Shown here: one piece after another, positions 62,556 to 64,000 of the stretch
How the letters are laid out: each line of letters starts with the position of its first letter
Position numbering within the stretch: position 1 is the first letter of the stretch
Assembly (NCBI GenBank): GCA_914767715.1
Contig: OU612072.1
Coordinates: 19,842,001-19,906,000 of the forward strand
Direction of reading: 5' to 3'
DNA length: 64,000 bases
Source of the DNA: Membranipora membranacea
Taxonomy: Eukaryota; Bryozoa; Gymnolaemata; Cheilostomatida; Membraniporidae
Notes under the pieces: generated by a model
What the model saw: only the letters and a program-made list of their open reading frames with translations
Told to the model about the DNA's origin: nothing
Databases searched by the model: none
Program-made: the position numbers and the translations under genes

Positions 62556-63289
62556 GCTGAAGCTTACAGATTTTCATTGATTTATATTGGAGATATACGG
62601 GTAACGTAAGCATACCCTCATCTGGTTTTACTACGCATATGTGGTAGGACACAGGACTGTGTTTCAGCCGTTTCTTCTATTTTCTTCCAAAACACTTTTT
62701 GAAAAAGTGATATGAGGCACTATGTGGATTATATCTTGCTCAGATATCAAAAAATCGTAATGTAACACTGCTACTCCTCTCAACAAATAACATATGCTAA
62801 TAAAGCCTGTACATTAATTAGTGAATCTATTGAAGTAAAACTGCTATCACCATCAATTAAATAGGGCACATATTTGTTGAATCTGGTTTTTATTTCTAAA
62901 CAGATTAAATGATCAAAGCTCTGCAGAAAATTTACAATACCAATTGCCATCCTCCCCCTATCAATATTCCGTGCATGATATGTGTTCATGATTGCAGTCA
63001 TCCCGTTAATCCGAATAGGAATAAATTATTTCATAGTAAATCCGTAGCAGCCATAAATGCAACACAACAACAGGTAGTCCGACGAAATCAACTAATAGCT
63101 GCCTTTCAGTTTAATGATATCTCTTTGGGGCTTCAATTTGAATGTTTACAGTTCATGAGAAAGCATAGGAATGTTCAAAATGGCAAAATTTACACCTCTC
63201 AGTGTACACAATAGAGAGCGGGGGACGTTTTTAGGGGGCAAAAATATTACATTAGGTGAAAACTAACATATGAAATGGAAGAACCCCTA
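62556..63289 (-). other. Possible downstream part of a decayed ORF
   Basis: A minus-strand frame at 63001-62780 is in the same phase as the frames at 63706-63290. No domain recognised. Confidence 0.25.
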
Positions 63290-63996
63290 CTATTGTAATG
63301 GAAAATCCAGGTCACATGATATTGTGTACAATGCTAACAGTGTATTAGTAAACAGTGTAACATATTTGTGTGGAATGTGGATGCTGTTGGTAAAAGAGAG
63401 CAGACTCGCAGAATTGTAGTCTTTACTAGATCTCAGAAGAGGAAAAGTATCGATGACATTTTTAAAATGATTATGAAAAAACATAAAGCCGTCAGCTGGT
63501 CTATCCCCCATTTCTCAGGGATATATAAGTCCCGTTAACTGCTGCCTCAAGAGAGCCCTCTGATTTCTTATATTCACCTTCCACGCGGCCATACAGTTCT
63601 CAATTGAATTGTTCAATCCCACAGTGATTGTGATTTTTATGGGCGCCAAGTTTTTTGGAGGATAATTCAAGGTGATTTGCCCGTTGGGTTCAGTTATAGT
63701 TTTCAAATATTGGACACTGTTGTGCCTATTTCTTTTCTGGTAAAGGTTGTTCCCAGTGAGGGGTGAAGTAGGTTGGTAAATTTCCGCCGGCTATTTGATG
63801 ATATTGTCTTCTCGTTTTGGCCGATTTGAATTCTCATCAGGTGAAATAAACGTTGAGGTGCCATTATTTTTGTCTCAATCTCCCCAACCACACTTTCATT
63901 GCGGCCGATAGACATAGCTTCAGAAAATGAAGCATTGGTTATGGTGAAAAGTATATTGTATATATTATTGTGGGATTTTATTTGTGTTAAAATCAC
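63290..63996 (-). pseudogene. Unidentified decayed ORF at right edge
   Basis: A minus-strand frame from 63996 shifts near 63703 into a second frame that continues to 63290 with one in-frame stop (about 63515). The linked pieces give about 230 residues, including LHPSLGTTFTRKEIG and PPKNLAPIKITITVG. I do not recognise the family. Consecutive frames joined by one shift and one stop suggest a single mobile-element or viral-type gene in decay. Confidence 0.4.
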
Positions 63997-64000
63997 AGAT

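Noticed and set aside
1-64000. CRISPR array or bacterial-type operon
   Set aside because: No regularly spaced short direct repeats; introns, SINEs and LINEs show the DNA is eukaryotic nuclear.

Overview
The window is invertebrate nuclear DNA, probably from a marine metazoan. It is AT-rich, its genes are split by GT-AG introns, and it contains THAP/DDE DNA transposons, decayed LINEs, tRNA- and U2-derived SINEs, MITEs, microsatellites and tandem paralogous genes. I cannot place it to phylum. Most of the long single-frame ORFs are shadows.

Three units shape the window. (1) A tandem family of minus-strand genes for a secreted NHL beta-propeller protein. Gene 1 (1-2441) runs off the left edge, gene 2 (22950-27442) can be rebuilt as eight exons coding 586 residues, and gene 3 (39485-43992) is 5'-truncated and frameshifted. 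Exon lengths and phases agree between copies, which supports the models strongly. (2) A 7.2-kb ISL2EU-like DNA transposon (28730-35953) upstream of gene 2. It has 742-bp inverted repeats, an intact two-exon THAP-DDE transposase and a SAP-SWIM-YqaJ partner gene carrying one apparent single-base deletion. The corresponding site upstream of gene 1 lacks the element and shows a 2-bp AT duplication. (3) A plus-strand leucine-rich-repeat gene (48976 to at least 59425). Seven LRR exons of exactly 147 nt were multiplied as exon-plus-intron units of about 0.99 kb. Neither gene end was found.

The intergenic DNA between the NHL genes (2.4-22.9 kb, 27.4-39.5 kb) is largely a mosaic of diverged duplicates of NHL upstream sequence. 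It includes several geneless cassettes that resemble the NHL core promoter: a TATA-like element, TGCGTCA sites and paired GATAAGAG/CTCTTATC sites. Also present are two copies of an 18-kb-region repeat, one split by a PIF/Harbinger-type MITE, and a GC-rich block at about 11.2-12.36 kb. That block ends in 17 bases identical to the 5' end of 18S rRNA and may be a stray 5'ETS/18S fragment. Recurrent TGCATTGTGGGA motifs resemble ZNF143/Staf sites. The right end (59.5-64 kb) holds decayed LINE reverse transcriptase, a tRNA-like SINE head and an unidentified decayed ORF.

Paralogous empty sites were used repeatedly to define insertions: the ISL2EU element, the Harbinger MITE, a hAT-like MITE and an intronic retroposon-like insert. 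These calls rest on sequence in this window. Family names rest on remembered domain hallmarks and were not searched.
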